Source: Falsigemmobacter intermedius
Lineage (GTDB): Bacteria; Pseudomonadota; Alphaproteobacteria; Rhodobacterales; Rhodobacteraceae
Length of the DNA stretch: 64,000 nt
Direction: 5' to 3'
Assembly: GCF_004054105.1 (NCBI RefSeq)
Contig: NZ_SBLC01000008.1
Coordinates: forward strand, 100,001-164,000
The notes under the pieces were generated by a model. It searched no databases. It was given only the letters and a program-made list of their open reading frames with translations, and was not told the DNA's origin. A program made the position numbers and the translations under genes. This document shows positions 10,592 to 19,310 of the stretch, piece by piece; the stretch's first letter is position 1, and each line of letters begins with the position of its first letter.

Positions 10592-11590
10592 ATGCGTAAG
10601 TTTTTGGGTATTTCAGGGTTTTTCGCGGCTCTTCTGACCGCGGCTGCGGCCCAGGCCGCCTGCGAAGGGCGCGATCTGATTGCCAGCCTGCCCGCTGAGG
10701 CGCGGGCGGATCTGGCGGCGAGGGCCGACTCACATGCCTATGCGCGCGGGAATCTCTGGCATGCCCGGCGCGGCGAGGAGGTCATCCTGCTTGTCGGCAC
10801 CTATCACCTTCCCGATCCGCGTCATGAGGCCACACTGGCGCAGATCACACCGCTGATGGCGGGGGTCTCGCAACTGCTGGTCGAAGCCACGCCGCAGGAA
10901 GAAGCACTGCTGAAAGAAGAGATCGCAAATCGGCCTGACTTCATGGTCATCACCGAAGGCCCGCGACTGTCTGAGCAGCTGACGGAAGACGAATGGAAAA
11001 AGCTTTCAAAGGAAGCGCAGCTGCGCGGCATCCCGGCCTTTATGGCGGACCGGTTCCGGCCCTGGTATATGGCGGTGCTGCTGGGCATGCCGCCCTGTGC
11101 GATGGGCGACCTGAAGGAGGGCGTGCGCGGGCTGGACCATCAGATCATGGCGCTGGCGGAGGCGCGGGACATCCCGGTGCGCGCTCTGGAGCGCTATGAC
11201 ACGCTCTTTTCAATCTTCGGCGAGCTGTCGCAGGAGGATGAGACCGAGATGGTGCGGGCGAGCCTTCTGACCGCGGAGCGTCCTGAGGATATGACCGTCA
11301 CCCTGGCCAATGCCTATTTTGCCGGGGAGTCGCGCCTGGTCTGGGAGTTCACCCGGGATCTGAGCGCGGAGCTTCCGGGGATGACGCCACAGGAACTCGA
11401 CCGGCAGTTCGCGCTGATGGAAGAGGTTTTGATGATCAGGCGCAATCAGCGCTGGATCCCGGTTTTGCTGAGCGCGGCTTCCGAGGGGCCGGTCCTGGCG
11501 GCCTTCGGGGCGCTGCATCTCTCGGGGGAGAAGGGGGTTCTGGCGCTGTTGCAGGCGGAGGGGTTTGAGATCCGCCCGCTCGCTGAATAA
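10592..11590 (+). CDS. TraB/GumN-family periplasmic protein
   Basis: A 332-aa protein with a Sec signal peptide (about residues 1-22, cleavage after AQA). It has the two hallmark GxxH motifs of the TraB/PrgY/GumN superfamily: GTYHLPDP near residue 69 and GALHLSGE near the C terminus. The superfamily is related to Tiki metalloproteases, but bacterial members mostly lack a proven function. It has its own gene space between groES (divergent) and serB (convergent), so it is probably a single transcription unit. I cannot assign a substrate. Confidence 0.8.
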   Translation: MRKFLGISGFFAALLTAAAAQAACEGRDLIASLPAEARADLAARADSHAYARGNLWHARRGEEVILLVGTYHLPDPRHEATLAQITPLMAGVSQLLVEATPQEEALLKEEIANRPDFMVITEGPRLSEQLTEDEWKKLSKEAQLRGIPAFMADRFRPWYMAVLLGMPPCAMGDLKEGVRGLDHQIMALAEARDIPVRALERYDTLFSIFGELSQEDETEMVRASLLTAERPEDMTVTLANAYFAGESRLVWEFTRDLSAELPGMTPQELDRQFALMEEVLMIRRNQRWIPVLLSAASEGPVLAAFGALHLSGEKGVLALLQAEGFEIRPLAE

Positions 11591-11647
11591 TCACGGGCCG
11601 GGTGATCACGGCATGAGTAATCACGGGCGGGGTGCCGGGTGAGAGGT

Positions 11648-11693
11648 CCGGGGCTCTGCCCCGGGCCCCGGAGTATTTTTAAAAAGCCAAAGA
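11648..11693 (-). repeat. Dispersed GC-rich intergenic repeat, copy B
   Basis: Read on the minus strand this is CTTTGGCTTTTTAAAAATACTCC followed by a CCGGGGC-aga-GCCCCGG hairpin (the long part is described in two boxes: TTTGGCTTTTT and ATACTCCGGGG). It begins directly after the serB stop codon and lies between the convergent TraB-like and serB genes. Here, unlike copy A, a role as a terminator is possible in either direction. Confidence 0.8.
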
Positions 11694-12563
11694 TCAGGCG
11701 GCAAACTCGCTGCGGGCATAGCCCTGGAGGAAGAGAAGCGCGCTGAGATCACCGTGATGGATGCGCAGGTCGCATTCGGCGGCAACGGAGGGTTTGGCGT
11801 GCAGCGCCACACCGAAGCCCGCGCGGTTGAGCATGCCAAGGTCATTGGCGCCATCGCCCACGGCGATCACATCGTCGTCGCTGAGGCCGAGGCGGGCGGT
11901 GATCTGATCCAGCGCGTCGACTTTGGCCTGACGGCCGAGGATGGGCAGCCCCACCTCGCCGGTCAGGCGGCCGTCCCGGGCAAGGAGTGTATTGGCGCGG
12001 TTTTCGTCAAAGCCGAGATGAGCGGCGACCGCGGCCGTGAAAGCGGTGAAGCCGCCCGAGACGAGGGCCGCATGGCCGCCGTCACGTTTCATGGTGGCGA
12101 TGAGGGCGCGACCGCCGGGGGTATAGGTGATGCGCTCGGCCAGCACCTGGGCGATCACCGCCTCGGGGAGGTCTTTCAGAAGGCCCACGCGCTCTTTGAG
12201 CGCGGCTTCAAAATCGAGCTCGCCGTTCATGGCGCGGGCGGTGATATCGGCCACACGCGGGCCGACGCCGGCCATATCGGCCAGCTCATCGATGCATTCC
12301 TGGCCGATCATAGTGCTGTCCATATCGGCCAGCAGCATCTTTTTGCGCCGGGTGGCCGTGGGGACGAGATTGAGGTCAATGCCGCGGGTGAGAAGCTGCG
12401 CACGGATTGTGTCGAAGTCCGCCGGACGGGCTGCGAGCGGGAATTCCGCCGCTTCACCCGCAGAGAGCCAGCGCAGCGGGCCGCCCTGCCAGGCTTCGGC
12501 AAGGCCGGTGACGATGGCGTCGGTCAGATGATCGGGACGGGCAATCACAACGGCGGTCAGCAT
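11694..12563 (-). CDS. serB: Phosphoserine phosphatase SerB
   Basis: The last step of L-serine synthesis: phosphoserine to serine plus phosphate. The 289-aa protein has an N-terminal regulatory-like region (1-70) and a HAD phosphatase core. The core motif is DMDSTMIGQE, with D80 the nucleophile and D82 the acid. Motif II is SGGFTAF and motif III is VGDGANDLGML. Length and motifs match proteobacterial SerB. serC and serA lie 2 kb away on the other strand, so all three serine-pathway genes are close together though not one operon. Confidence 0.95.
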   Translation of the reverse strand: MLTAVVIARPDHLTDAIVTGLAEAWQGGPLRWLSAGEAAEFPLAARPADFDTIRAQLLTRGIDLNLVPTATRRKKMLLADMDSTMIGQECIDELADMAGVGPRVADITARAMNGELDFEAALKERVGLLKDLPEAVIAQVLAERITYTPGGRALIATMKRDGGHAALVSGGFTAFTAAVAAHLGFDENRANTLLARDGRLTGEVGLPILGRQAKVDALDQITARLGLSDDDVIAVGDGANDLGMLNRAGFGVALHAKPSVAAECDLRIHHGDLSALLFLQGYARSEFAA

Positions 12564-12691
12564 GGGATATCTCCTCTCGGGCCTTGGCTCCCCTTAGTGC
12601 AGGCGGGGCGGAAAAGTCGAGGGTGAACCGGCACTGGCTTTGCGCGTTCTCTTTCGCCAGGCTGCGGGGCCGGTGCGGCAAAGGAGGGGAT

Positions 12692-13417
12692 ATGTTTCGC
12701 AGTTTTGACTTCTCGAGCTGGCAATCGGCGCTGACGACGGTCTTTGGCCTTTTGCTGATGATGCTGATCATGGTGGGCATCCGGATCATCATGATGATGA
12801 CGATTCAGGCGCGCCAGCAGCGCATGAACCGTCAGATCAACGAGCGGCTGAGAACGCTGATGGCGGCCTATAAGGTATTGGGCGGCTCCTTTACCGGGCG
12901 CCTGACGGTGGATCCTTCTCACCTTGGCGGCAGCCGGAGGGCCGCGGAAACCACAGAGCCGGAGACGGGCGGGGATGTGGTCCTGACTGAGACGCCCATG
13001 CCTGAGGGGGAGCCGTCGCAATTTGCCCTGGAGCGGCGGGTGCAGATCCGCGATGCGGTGGAGGCGGCTCTGTCGGACATTCTGCTGCTTGGCACGGAGG
13101 AGATGGTGCGCATGGCCGGTCAGGCGGCGCGGGATATGGCAGCCGGGCGGCCCATTCATACGGCAGAACTGGTGGTGACGCTGCGCGGCTATATCCGGGA
13201 GGCTCTGGATCTGGAGCCGATCCCGGCCGATGTCATCGTGCCTGCGCAGGGACCAACCCGCCCGGCCGCCGCCGGCCGCGGCGGGCGCAGTGGCGGTGAG
13301 CGCGGGGCGGGTGGTCCCGGCGGCGGTGGCATGGGTGGCCCTGGCGGTGGCGGTGGGGGCGGTGGCGGCATGGGGATGGGGATGGGCATGGGGATGGGGC
13401 GGCGCGCGGATGAGTGA
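12692..13417 (+). CDS. Membrane-anchored protein with Gly/Met-rich tail, function unknown
   Basis: A 241-aa protein beginning MFRSFDFSSWQSAL with AGGAGG six bases upstream; a longer in-frame start is rejected on that ground. One hydrophobic helix (about residues 13-35, very rich in Met and Ile) is followed by a basic cytosolic segment and a helical middle region (about 105-175). A striking low-complexity tail follows: Gly-rich runs with Arg, then four GM repeats ending GRRADE. I do not recognise the family. It starts 129 bases from serB on the opposite strand. The tail resembles those of some self-associating or RNA-binding proteins, but that is only a comparison. Confidence 0.7.
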   Translation: MFRSFDFSSWQSALTTVFGLLLMMLIMVGIRIIMMMTIQARQQRMNRQINERLRTLMAAYKVLGGSFTGRLTVDPSHLGGSRRAAETTEPETGGDVVLTETPMPEGEPSQFALERRVQIRDAVEAALSDILLLGTEEMVRMAGQAARDMAAGRPIHTAELVVTLRGYIREALDLEPIPADVIVPAQGPTRPAAAGRGGRSGGERGAGGPGGGGMGGPGGGGGGGGGMGMGMGMGMGRRADE

Positions 13418-13473
13418 GCCCTGCCCCGGCGCGGCCTCTGGCATCGGGCGACGCCCGGGCGTAAAAGCCCGAT

Positions 13474-13686
13474 ATGACTGTGCGTATCACCCATGATCCC
13501 GAAACCTCCGTCTATACCCATAGCAAGAAGGCCTGGTCGAACAGCTATCCGCTCAGCCGCCTGCCCGAGTGGATCGCCTTTTACAAAAAGCAGCGCCAGG
13601 ACTTTCCCCGGGCGGGCCGCATCTATGACGAGGATATCGAGGCCCTTGAGGCTTTGGCCCGTAGGCTCAACATCCCCTTTGAGTGA
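13474..13686 (+). CDS. Small conserved-looking protein, function unknown
   Basis: A 70-aa soluble protein (MTVRITHDPETSVYTHSKKA). It has a positively charged middle (WIAFYKKQRQDFPRAGRIYD) and an acidic helix at the end (EDIEALEALARRLNIPFE). It has no membrane segment or signal peptide. Codon usage matches the neighbours, which supports it being real. It lies between the Gly/Met-rich membrane protein and the lipocalin on the same strand. I cannot assign a function. Confidence 0.6.
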   Translation: MTVRITHDPETSVYTHSKKAWSNSYPLSRLPEWIAFYKKQRQDFPRAGRIYDEDIEALEALARRLNIPFE

Positions 13687-13745
13687 GGGAACAGACCCTG
13701 CCCTGACCGCGTTGCCTGAGTGGTTGTAAATTAAAGGGTTTGGCT

Positions 13746-14276
13746 ATGAGCACCTCTCACGACGTCACCACGGTCGCATCGGTTGATCTGCAGCGCTACC
13801 TGGGGCTCTGGTACGAAATCTGCCGTCTGCCGATGAAATATGAGGATGCGACGGCGCGTGACATCACCGCGCATTACAGCCTGCAGGACAACGGGAAGAT
13901 CCGCGTCGACAACCGCTGCATCGATGAGGACGGCAAACCCACGCAGTCGATTGGCGAAGCGGAGGCCCTGGATGCCAGCAACGCGAAGCTGACGGTGACC
14001 TTCCTGCCGGAACTGCTGCGCTGGATTCCCTTCACGAAGGGCGACTACTGGATCCTGAAACTCGATCCCGAATATCGCCTGTCTCTGGTCGGTGATCCGC
14101 AGCGCGAATTTTTGTGGCTGCTGGCGCGGGAGCCGCAGGTGAGCGCGGCGGAGCAGGAAGACTATCTCGGCCATGCCCAGGCGCTGGGCTATGATCTGTC
14201 GAAACTGATCACCCCGCGTCAGAGCGGTAAAACCGTGAGCGATGCCATGCTGGAGACGGCCGGCGCGCGGCGCTGA
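13746..14276 (+). CDS. Lipocalin family protein (Blc-like)
   Basis: A 176-aa bacterial lipocalin. It shows the first lipocalin motif LGLWYEICRLP (the GxW block near residue 22), the second block around DNRCIDEDGK, and the third at DYWILKLDPEYRLSLVGDP. ATG at 13746 is chosen because AAAGGG sits seven to eight bases upstream; a TTG two codons earlier is possible. E. coli Blc is an outer-membrane lipoprotein. This one has neither signal peptide nor lipobox and carries an extra C-terminal helix, so it is probably cytosolic. It would bind a hydrophobic ligand. Confidence 0.85.
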   Translation: MSTSHDVTTVASVDLQRYLGLWYEICRLPMKYEDATARDITAHYSLQDNGKIRVDNRCIDEDGKPTQSIGEAEALDASNAKLTVTFLPELLRWIPFTKGDYWILKLDPEYRLSLVGDPQREFLWLLAREPQVSAAEQEDYLGHAQALGYDLSKLITPRQSGKTVSDAMLETAGARR

Positions 14277-14303
14277 ATCTTTGAAGGTGAGTGAAACATC
14301 TTC

Positions 14304-14327
14304 GCCCCGGAGCCGCAGCTTCGGGGC
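14304..14327 (+). terminator. Hairpin after the lipocalin gene
   Basis: A 10-bp stem, GCCCCGGAGC with GCTTCGGGGC (one G-T pair), and a CGCA loop, 27 bases after the stop. No T-run follows, so termination efficiency is uncertain. It separates the lipocalin from the serC leader. Confidence 0.5.
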
Positions 14328-14417
14328 GCATTCGTTCGAAAGGGGGGCATTTTCTTAAAACTTATTACTCCTACATGGTCAGACTTCTCACGAATCATTT
14401 GACCCAAAGACCCCTCT

Positions 14418-14468
14418 CAGATAGACGCAACGGCGGGACACCCTTCCCCAACGAAGGGCGTATATCTG
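14418..14468 (+). ncRNA. Structured serC leader (candidate serC RNA motif)
   Basis: CAGATAGACG (14418-14427) pairs with CGTATATCTG (14459-14468) except for one G-A mismatch. It encloses a second stem, CCCTTC (14441-14446) with GAAGGG (14453-14458), and a 13-base one-sided internal loop. The structure ends directly before the Shine-Dalgarno AAGGA (14470-14474) of serC. A conserved serC leader RNA is described from alphaproteobacteria; position and architecture fit, but I could not align to the published consensus. From 14328 to 14417 the DNA is AT-richer and probably holds the promoter. Confidence 0.6.
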
Positions 14469-14482
14469 TAAGGATAACAGAA

Positions 14483-15628
14483 ATGGCGACTACCGCTCCG
14501 GCCACGCGTCCGGCCAATCCGCGTTTTTCTTCGGGCCCCTGCGCGAAGATCCCGGGTTTCCAGCTTGAAATGCTTGCTGATGCACCCCTCGGCCGCTCGC
14601 ACCGCGCAGCTGTCGGCAAAAACAAACTTAAAGAAGCCATCGATCTGACCCGCGAAGTGCTGGGCGTTCCGGCCGATTACCGCATTGGTATCGTGCCCGC
14701 CTCGGACACCGGGGCGGTTGAGATGGCGCTCTGGAGCCTCCTGGGCGCACGCCCGGTTGAGATGCTCGCATGGGAGAGCTTTGGCGAAGGCTGGGTCACC
14801 GATGTTGTGAAACAGCTGAAACTCGACGCCACCGTGCGCAAAGCGCCTTACGGCGAAATCGTTGATTTCAAAGAAGTCGACTTCAATAAAGACGTCGTCT
14901 TCACCTGGAACGGCACCACCTCGGGCGTTCGTCTGCCCAAGGCCGATGTGATCCCGGCGGACCGTGAAGGTCTGACCATCTGCGACGCCACCTCGGCGGC
15001 TTTTGCGATGGATATGGACTGGTCGAAACTCGACGTCACCACCTTCTCCTGGCAGAAGGTTCTGGGCGGCGAAGGCGGCCACGGCGTTCTGATCCTGAGC
15101 CCCCGCGCTGTCGAGCGTCTGGAGAGCTACACCCCCTCCTGGCCGATGCCGAAGATCTTCCGCATGACCAAAGGCGGCAAGATCATCGAAGGGATCTTCG
15201 TGGGTGAAACCATCAACACCCCGTCGATGCTCTGCGTGGAAGACTATCTGGTCGCGCTGAAATGGGCAAAATCGCTGGGTGGCCTGAAGGGTCTGATCGC
15301 GCGCTCGGAAGCCAATGCTGACACGGTGAAAACCTTCATCGCTGACAAGCCCTGGATCGCCAACCTGGCCGTTGATCCGGCCACCGCGTCCTGCACCAGC
15401 GTCTGCCTGAAGTTCACCGACCCGCGCATCAAAGATGCGGCCGCTTTTGCCAAGGCCGTTGCAAAGCGCCTGGAAAAAGAAGGCGTGGCCCTGGACGCAG
15501 GCGCTTACCGCGATGCCCCGGCCGGTCTGCGCATCTGGTGCGGCGCGACTGTCGAGCAGTCGGATGTGGCAGCCCTGATGCCCTGGATCGAATATGCCTT
15601 CGAGGCAGAGATCGCCGCTCAGGCCTGA
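14483..15628 (+). CDS. serC: Phosphoserine aminotransferase
   Basis: SerC converts 3-phosphohydroxypyruvate to phosphoserine using glutamate and PLP. The start at ATG 14483 ([20 protein letters not shown]) follows AAGGA by eight bases; the in-frame extension upstream covers the leader hairpins and is rejected. The 381-aa protein is the alpha/archaeal-type SerC. The PLP lysine lies in [14 protein letters not shown], and the phosphate-binding start [11 protein letters not shown] is clear. serA follows 84 bases later, with a small hairpin between. Confidence 0.95.
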   Translation: MATTAPATRPANPRFSSGPCAKIPGFQLEMLADAPLGRSHRAAVGKNKLKEAIDLTREVLGVPADYRIGIVPASDTGAVEMALWSLLGARPVEMLAWESFGEGWVTDVVKQLKLDATVRKAPYGEIVDFKEVDFNKDVVFTWNGTTSGVRLPKADVIPADREGLTICDATSAAFAMDMDWSKLDVTTFSWQKVLGGEGGHGVLILSPRAVERLESYTPSWPMPKIFRMTKGGKIIEGIFVGETINTPSMLCVEDYLVALKWAKSLGGLKGLIARSEANADTVKTFIADKPWIANLAVDPATASCTSVCLKFTDPRIKDAAAFAKAVAKRLEKEGVALDAGAYRDAPAGLRIWCGATVEQSDVAALMPWIEYAFEAEIAAQA

Positions 15629-15658
15629 TCCATTCTTTTAACGACCAAACACAGCGGA

Positions 15659-15677
15659 CGGGGCGATTTTCGCCCCG
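15659..15677 (+). terminator. Intercistronic hairpin between serC and serA
   Basis: CGGGGCG and CGCCCCG flank an ATTTT loop (7 bp). There is no T-run after it. It probably adjusts or stabilises the serC-serA message rather than ending it. Confidence 0.4.
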
Positions 15678-15712
15678 CCACAGCCCTCTTATATCCTGAA
15701 AGGATGAAGCCC

Positions 15713-17305
15713 ATGGCTCCGCGCGTTCTCGTTTCCGACGAACTTTCCGAAACCGCCGTTCAGATCTTCCGTGACCGCGGCGTCGAAGTCGACTACATGC
15801 CGAAACTCGGCAAAGACAAAGAAAAACTGGCGGAAATCATCCACCAGTATGACGGTCTGGCGATCCGCTCGGCCACCAAAGTGACCGAGAAACTGCTCGA
15901 AAACGCCACCAACCTGAAAGTGGTTGGCCGCGCTGGTATTGGTGTCGACAACGTCGATATCCCGGCTGCGTCGAAAAAGGGCGTGATCGTGATGAACACC
16001 CCCTTCGGCAACTCGGTCACCACGGCTGAGCATGCCATCGCCATGATGTTCGCCATCGCCCGCCAGCTGCCTGAAGCTTCGGCTTCGACCCATGCCGGTA
16101 AATGGGAAAAGTCGAAGTTCATGGGGGTTGAGCTTTTCAACAAAACCCTGGGCGTGATCGGCGCAGGCAATATCGGTGGCATCGTCTGCGACCGCGCTGT
16201 CGGCCTGAAGATGAAGGTCATCGCTTTCGACCCCTTCCTGTCGGAAGAGCGCGCGAAGCAACTGGGCGTGACCAAAGTGGAACTCGATGAGCTGCTGGCG
16301 AAAGCCGATTTCATCACCCTGCACGTGCCGCTGACCGACAAGACCCGCAACATCCTTGGCCGCGAGAACCTGGCCAAGACCAAGCCGGGTGTGCGCATCA
16401 TCAACTGCGCCCGTGGCGGCCTGATCGATGAGGCAGCCCTGAAAGACGCGCTGGATTCGGGCCATGTCGCCGGCGCAGCCCTCGACGTGTTCGAGGTGGA
16501 ACCCGCCACGGAAAACGTTCTCTTCGGTCACCCGAATGTTGTTGCGACCCCGCACCTTGGCGCCTCGACCACGGAAGCCCAGGAAAACGTCGCTCTGCAG
16601 GTTGCCGAGCAGATGTCGGATTACCTGCTGACCGGTGCCGTCACTAACGCGCTGAACATGCCGAATGTCACCGCTGAGCAGGCGCAGGTCATGGGCCCCT
16701 GGATCAAACTCGCAGGCCACATCGGTTCGCTGATCGGTCAGATGACCGATGAGCCGATCAAAGCAATCAACATCCTTTACGATGGTGCCGTCTCGGAGAT
16801 GAACCTTGCGGCGCTGAACCAGGCTGTCATCGCCGGTGTGCTGAAAGCGCAGAACCCGGATGTGAACCCGGTTTCGGCTCCGGTCATTGCGAAAGACAAA
16901 GGCATCCAGATCTCGACCACCAAACAGGACAAGTCGGGCACCTTTGACGCTTATATCAAAGTGACCATGGTCACCGACGCGCGTGAGCGTTCGGTTGCCG
17001 GCACCTGCTTCTCGGATGGCAAGCCGCGCTTCATCCAGATCAAAGGCATCAATATTGACGCCGAAGTGGGCGAGCACATGCTCTACACCACCAACAACGA
17101 CGTGCCGGGCATCATCGGCAACCTCGGCTCGATCCTGGGCGAGAACGGCGTGAACATCGCGAACTTCACCCTGGGCCGTGCGGCTGTGGGTCAGGACGCC
17201 ATCGCCGTGCTCTACCTCGATCAGGCGATCCCGGCCGATGTGGTGACCAAGCTGGAAGCCACCGGCAAGTTCAACCAGGTCAAGCCGCTGCGTTTCGACG
17301 TCTGA
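15713..17305 (+). CDS. serA: D-3-phosphoglycerate dehydrogenase
   Basis: The first step of serine synthesis: oxidation of 3-phosphoglycerate with NAD. The 530-aa long form has a catalytic/NAD domain (GVIGAGNIGGIV) followed by an intervening domain and a C-terminal ACT domain (about 455-530, NDVPGIIGNLGSILG), which in this family allows serine feedback. The start MAPRVLVSDELSE at 15713 is chosen because AAAGG at 15699-15703 would be too close to the ATG at 15704. It is co-directional with serC and ends in a strong bidirectional terminator. Confidence 0.95.
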   Translation: MAPRVLVSDELSETAVQIFRDRGVEVDYMPKLGKDKEKLAEIIHQYDGLAIRSATKVTEKLLENATNLKVVGRAGIGVDNVDIPAASKKGVIVMNTPFGNSVTTAEHAIAMMFAIARQLPEASASTHAGKWEKSKFMGVELFNKTLGVIGAGNIGGIVCDRAVGLKMKVIAFDPFLSEERAKQLGVTKVELDELLAKADFITLHVPLTDKTRNILGRENLAKTKPGVRIINCARGGLIDEAALKDALDSGHVAGAALDVFEVEPATENVLFGHPNVVATPHLGASTTEAQENVALQVAEQMSDYLLTGAVTNALNMPNVTAEQAQVMGPWIKLAGHIGSLIGQMTDEPIKAINILYDGAVSEMNLAALNQAVIAGVLKAQNPDVNPVSAPVIAKDKGIQISTTKQDKSGTFDAYIKVTMVTDARERSVAGTCFSDGKPRFIQIKGINIDAEVGEHMLYTTNNDVPGIIGNLGSILGENGVNIANFTLGRAAVGQDAIAVLYLDQAIPADVVTKLEATGKFNQVKPLRFDV

Positions 17306-17321
17306 TCGGGTGAAGACACAG

Positions 17322-17353
17322 AAAAAGGGCCGGGGACTTCCCCGGCCCTTTTT
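17322..17353. terminator. Bidirectional terminator between serA and the secreted protein gene
   Basis: AAAAAGGGCCGGGG pairs perfectly with CCCCGGCCCTTTTT around an ACTT loop, giving a T-run on both strands. It lies between two convergent genes whose stops are 17 and 16 bases away. Confidence 0.92.
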
Positions 17354-17368
17354 GCATTCGGAAATCGC

Positions 17369-17704
17369 TTACTCGGTCAGAGTATAGGTCGACATCTCGC
17401 AGAGATCCTGGGTGTCGGTGGTGGTCTCCAGCTTGTCGCTGCCCTCAAAGTCAAACTTGAGGTCATATTTGCAGGTGCGGCGACCGTCAGCGATGGTGAT
17501 CTGCATCGATTCACCCGGCCCGATCACGTCATCGCCCAGCACATCTTCTTCCCAGTCGTCGACATTGGTCGGCGAGGTGTAGAAATGCGTGATCACTTCG
17601 CTGGTTTTATTCACGATGGTAAAAGTCAGCTCGTCAGCGGCCATGGCCGGCGCCGCGACGGAGGCGGCCAGAAGAGCTGCGGCAATACGCAGTTTAATGG
17701 ACAT
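17369..17704 (-). CDS. Small exported protein, function unknown
   Basis: A 111-aa protein with a clear Sec signal peptide (MSIKLRIAAALLAASVAAPAMA, cut at about residue 22). The mature part is acidic, with two cysteines (C79 region RRTCKYDL and C103 region DLCEMS) that could form a disulfide. The pattern of a polar beta-rich domain with YTSPTNVDDWEEDVLG and ITIADGRRTCKYDL recalls a family of small periplasmic proteins common in Rhodobacteraceae. I know of no proven role. It is transcribed alone, opposite to serA and to the oxidase gene. Confidence 0.75.
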   Translation of the reverse strand: MSIKLRIAAALLAASVAAPAMAADELTFTIVNKTSEVITHFYTSPTNVDDWEEDVLGDDVIGPGESMQITIADGRRTCKYDLKFDFEGSDKLETTTDTQDLCEMSTYTLTE

Positions 17705-17873
17705 TCGTTTTTCCTGAGCTCAGACCGGCATAATCTCCGGCGCATCAGCGTTATCCGATCCCGCTTTAGTTGCATACCTTCCCGAATGGGGGAATTGACA
17801 TTATATTTCGTTAACCTTGCCCTTTGCGACACTTCCGGGCAATGAATGCCCTAATCTGGTTCGGAGTGACACT

Positions 17874-19247
17874 ATGGCCTGGGACATCCCCTTCGCGGAA
17901 CTGCGCAGCCTTCTGGGTGAGCGCTTTCTGACGACACAGGCCGCCAGGGCCGAGCATTCGCGGGATGAGAGCCATTTTACCCCCGTCCTGCCCGATGCCG
18001 TGGCCTGGCCGGAAAGCACGGCAGAGGTCTCGGCCATCGTGAAGATCTGCGCCGCCCATGGCTGCCCGGTGGTGCCCTGGGGCGTCGGCTCCTCGCTTGA
18101 GGGGCATGTCCTGGCCGTCAAAGGCGGTGTGACCCTGAATATGAACCGGATGAACCGGGTCCTGGCGGTGCATGCCGAAGATATGGATGTGGTGGTGCAG
18201 CCCGGCTGCACCCGTGAGGCGCTGAACACAGAGCTTCGAGCCACGGGGCTTTTCTTCCCCATTGATCCCGGTGCCAATGCCAGCCTCGGCGGCATGGCGG
18301 CCACCCGGGCTTCGGGCACCACGGCGGTGCGCTATGGCACCATGAAAGACAATATCCTGGCGCTTGAGGTGGTTCTCTCCGACGGGCGGGTGATCCGCAC
18401 CGGCAGCCGCGCAAAGAAAAGCTCGACCGGCTATGATCTGACGCGGCTTTTTATCGGCTCAGAAGGCACGCTCGGGATCATCACGGAACTCACGCTGAAG
18501 CTGCACGGCCAGCCTGAGGCTGTCTCTTCTGCCGTGGTGGACTTCCCCGATATCGGCAGTGCGATTTCGGCGGTCATCACCACGATCCAGGCCGCGATCC
18601 CCATGGCGCGGATTGAATTTGTCGATGAAACCGCCATTCGCGCTTTCAATGCCTATGAGAAGACGACCTACCCTGAGCGCCCGCATCTCTTCCTTGAGTT
18701 CCATGGCTCCCCCTCCGGCGTGGCAGAACAGGCGGAACTGGCCGGAGAGATCATGACCGCCATGGGCGGCTCTGACTTCCGCCATGCCGCCACCACCGAG
18801 GCGCGCAATCAGCTGTGGAAGATGCGCCACAACGCGCTCTTTGCGGCGAAATCGACCAAACCGGGCTGCATCGTGCTGACAACGGATGTCTGCGTGCCGA
18901 TCTCGCGTCTGGCCGAAGCCGTGCTGGAGACCCGCGCCGATATCGACGCAAGCCCCCTGACCGGCCCCATGGTCGGCCATGTCGGTGACGGCAACTTCCA
19001 CTGCTGCCTGCTGCTGGACCCCGATGATCCGCGCGACAAAGAGGCCGCACTTGATCTGGCACACCGCATGGCAGAGCGCGCTTTGCGCCTTGGCGGCACC
19101 GTCAGCGGGGAACATGGGGTCGGCATGGGTAAGAAGAAGTATCTCGAAGAAGAGCATGGCGCGGCATGGGAGGTCATGGGGCTGATCAAACAGGCGCTTG
19201 ACCCGCAGAACCTGATGAACCCCGGCAAACTGGTGAAAGAGGGCTGA
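17874..19247 (+). CDS. FAD-binding oxidase, D-lactate dehydrogenase (cytochrome)/glycolate oxidase GlcD type
   Basis: A 457-aa flavoprotein of the VAO/PCMH fold that oxidises a 2-hydroxy acid such as D-lactate or glycolate. The FAD domain shows VVPWGVGSSLEGH and PGANASLGGMAATRASGT; the C-terminal substrate domain has GHVGDGNFHCCLL and GTVSGEHGVGMGKK, with the conserved catalytic-site histidines. ATG 17874 follows GGAGTGACACT; a start 19 codons earlier lacks a Shine-Dalgarno. The exact substrate cannot be told. It stands in front of a transporter gene, which could carry the same acid. Confidence 0.85.
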   Translation: MAWDIPFAELRSLLGERFLTTQAARAEHSRDESHFTPVLPDAVAWPESTAEVSAIVKICAAHGCPVVPWGVGSSLEGHVLAVKGGVTLNMNRMNRVLAVHAEDMDVVVQPGCTREALNTELRATGLFFPIDPGANASLGGMAATRASGTTAVRYGTMKDNILALEVVLSDGRVIRTGSRAKKSSTGYDLTRLFIGSEGTLGIITELTLKLHGQPEAVSSAVVDFPDIGSAISAVITTIQAAIPMARIEFVDETAIRAFNAYEKTTYPERPHLFLEFHGSPSGVAEQAELAGEIMTAMGGSDFRHAATTEARNQLWKMRHNALFAAKSTKPGCIVLTTDVCVPISRLAEAVLETRADIDASPLTGPMVGHVGDGNFHCCLLLDPDDPRDKEAALDLAHRMAERALRLGGTVSGEHGVGMGKKKYLEEEHGAAWEVMGLIKQALDPQNLMNPGKLVKEG

Positions 19248-19310
19248 GCCTCTTGCAGCGGGTGCGACAGCGTGAAACGCTGATGGAATGCCCCTGAATG
19301 ACGGCCTTTC

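Noticed and set aside
13260..13400. GC-rich repeat at the end of the gene at 12692-13417 as a possible CRISPR or satellite
   Set aside because: The repeats are in frame and encode Gly and Met-Gly runs of a protein tail; there are no spacers.
15689..17077. 462-codon minus-strand frame opposite serA
   Set aside because: His/Gly/Asp-rich composition typical of an antisense frame of a GC-rich gene; serA has full family support.
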